NCBI GenBank assembly: GCA_030590185.1
Contig: JAUUZB010000274.1
Location: forward strand, 1-6,269
Length of the DNA: 6,269 nt
Reading direction: 5' to 3'
Source: Deltaproteobacteria bacterium
Lineage (GTDB): Bacteria > Myxococcota > XYA12-FULL-58-9 > JAUUZB01
The notes beneath the pieces are model-generated. The model was not told the origin of the DNA, did not search any database, and saw only the letters and a program-made list of their open reading frames with translations. How positions within the stretch are numbered: the stretch's first letter is position 1; each line of letters opens with the position of its first letter. Below, one piece after another: positions 5,920 to 6,269 of this stretch. The translations under genes were made by a program, and so were the position numbers.

Positions 5920-6269
5920 ATGAAGAAAAAGGCCCTGGTGGCTCTGTTTTTCATCGTCGCAACCCCGGCGGTGCTCATTTTCACTCTGCTGGCCCAGCTG
6001 CACGCCATCAGCCCGGGTGAGGCCATCCCGCGCACCGACGCCGAGGGCCAGGTCATCCCCAACAGCGTCGCGACGATTGAAAAATGGCAGGTGGGTGGCG
6101 TTGAGCAATACCTGATCATCTACGGTCACGACGCCAACAATCCGGTGTTGCTCTATTTGCACGGCGGCCCGGGCTCGCCGGAGCTGCCGTTTTTCAACCT
6201 GGTCAACAGATCGCTGGAGGCGCACTTCACGATCGCCCACTGGGAGCAACGCGGTGCGGGCAAGTCCTA
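5920..6269 (+). CDS. Alpha/beta hydrolase, proline iminopeptidase-like, N-terminally anchored (partial at right edge)
   Basis: The first 116 codons are present. The N-terminus is Met-Lys-Lys-Lys followed by a hydrophobic segment (about residues 5-28), a signal peptide or membrane anchor. H-G-G-P-G at 81-85 is the oxyanion-hole motif typical of proline iminopeptidases, and W-E-Q-R-G-A-G-K-S at 108-116 matches the family's D-Q-R-G-x-G-x-S strand. The catalytic Ser, Asp and His lie beyond the window. GGAGA at 5906-5910, 9 bases before the ATG, supports this start. The gap from the anti-sigma stop is 36 bases with no visible terminator, so it is probably in the sigma operon. An exported peptidase or esterase fits an envelope response, but the substrate is unknown. 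Confidence 0.88.
   Translation, partial: MKKKALVALFFIVATPAVLIFTLLAQLHAISPGEAIPRTDAEGQVIPNSVATIEKWQVGGVEQYLIIYGHDANNPVLLYLHGGPGSPELPFFNLVNRSLEAHFTIAHWEQRGAGKS

Noticed and set aside
5329..6249. Minus-strand frame of 306 codons opposite the anti-sigma and hydrolase genes
   Set aside because: It is rich in Asp, Gly, His and Arg, lacks motifs, and spans two convincing genes on the other strand.

Overview
The window is GC-rich, and its genes use mainly G or C in the third codon position. It carries a σ54-type promoter, an ECF sigma/anti-sigma pair, a radical SAM maturase and, at the left edge, a tail resembling MYXO-CTERM. Together these suggest a large-genome deltaproteobacterium, probably Myxococcota. 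This is inferred from gene content; no rRNA or other taxonomic marker is present.

Left part (1-1971). The main gene, on the minus strand, encodes a 616-residue radical SAM/SPASM protein with an unusual tail. A complete lipoprotein-type signal (basic, hydrophobic, Leu-Ala-Gly-Cys) follows the SPASM cysteines inside the protein. After it comes a very acidic, Cys-rich, Pro-rich repeat region with eight [DE]-Y-[GA]-x-(x)-P motifs. This looks like a radical SAM enzyme fused to its own lipoprotein substrate. A near-consensus σ54 -24/-12 promoter and a good ribosome binding site lie just upstream. At the extreme left edge, a plus-strand frame reads like the end of another protein with a DY-P-P-P-P motif and a hydrophobic/basic tail.

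Divergent intergenic region (1972-2301). It holds the σ54 promoter facing left and an ECF-type promoter (TGAACC-N15-CGTAT) facing right.

Centre (2302-4410). One long plus-strand gene encodes a polytopic membrane protein of 702 residues and roughly 18-20 membrane segments, of no family I recognise. A hairpin that may terminate transcription follows it.

Right part (4455-6269). A second copy of TGAACC-N15-CGTAT precedes an ECF sigma factor gene. The sigma gene is joined by overlapping stop/start codons to an anti-sigma factor with a zinc-type HxxxCxxC motif and four membrane segments. Thirty-six bases later begins a membrane-anchored alpha/beta hydrolase of the proline iminopeptidase type, cut off by the window end. 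The matching promoters suggest that the sigma factor drives both its own operon and the big membrane protein gene, forming a small envelope-response regulon. The radical SAM gene appears to be controlled separately by σ54 and an unidentified activator.
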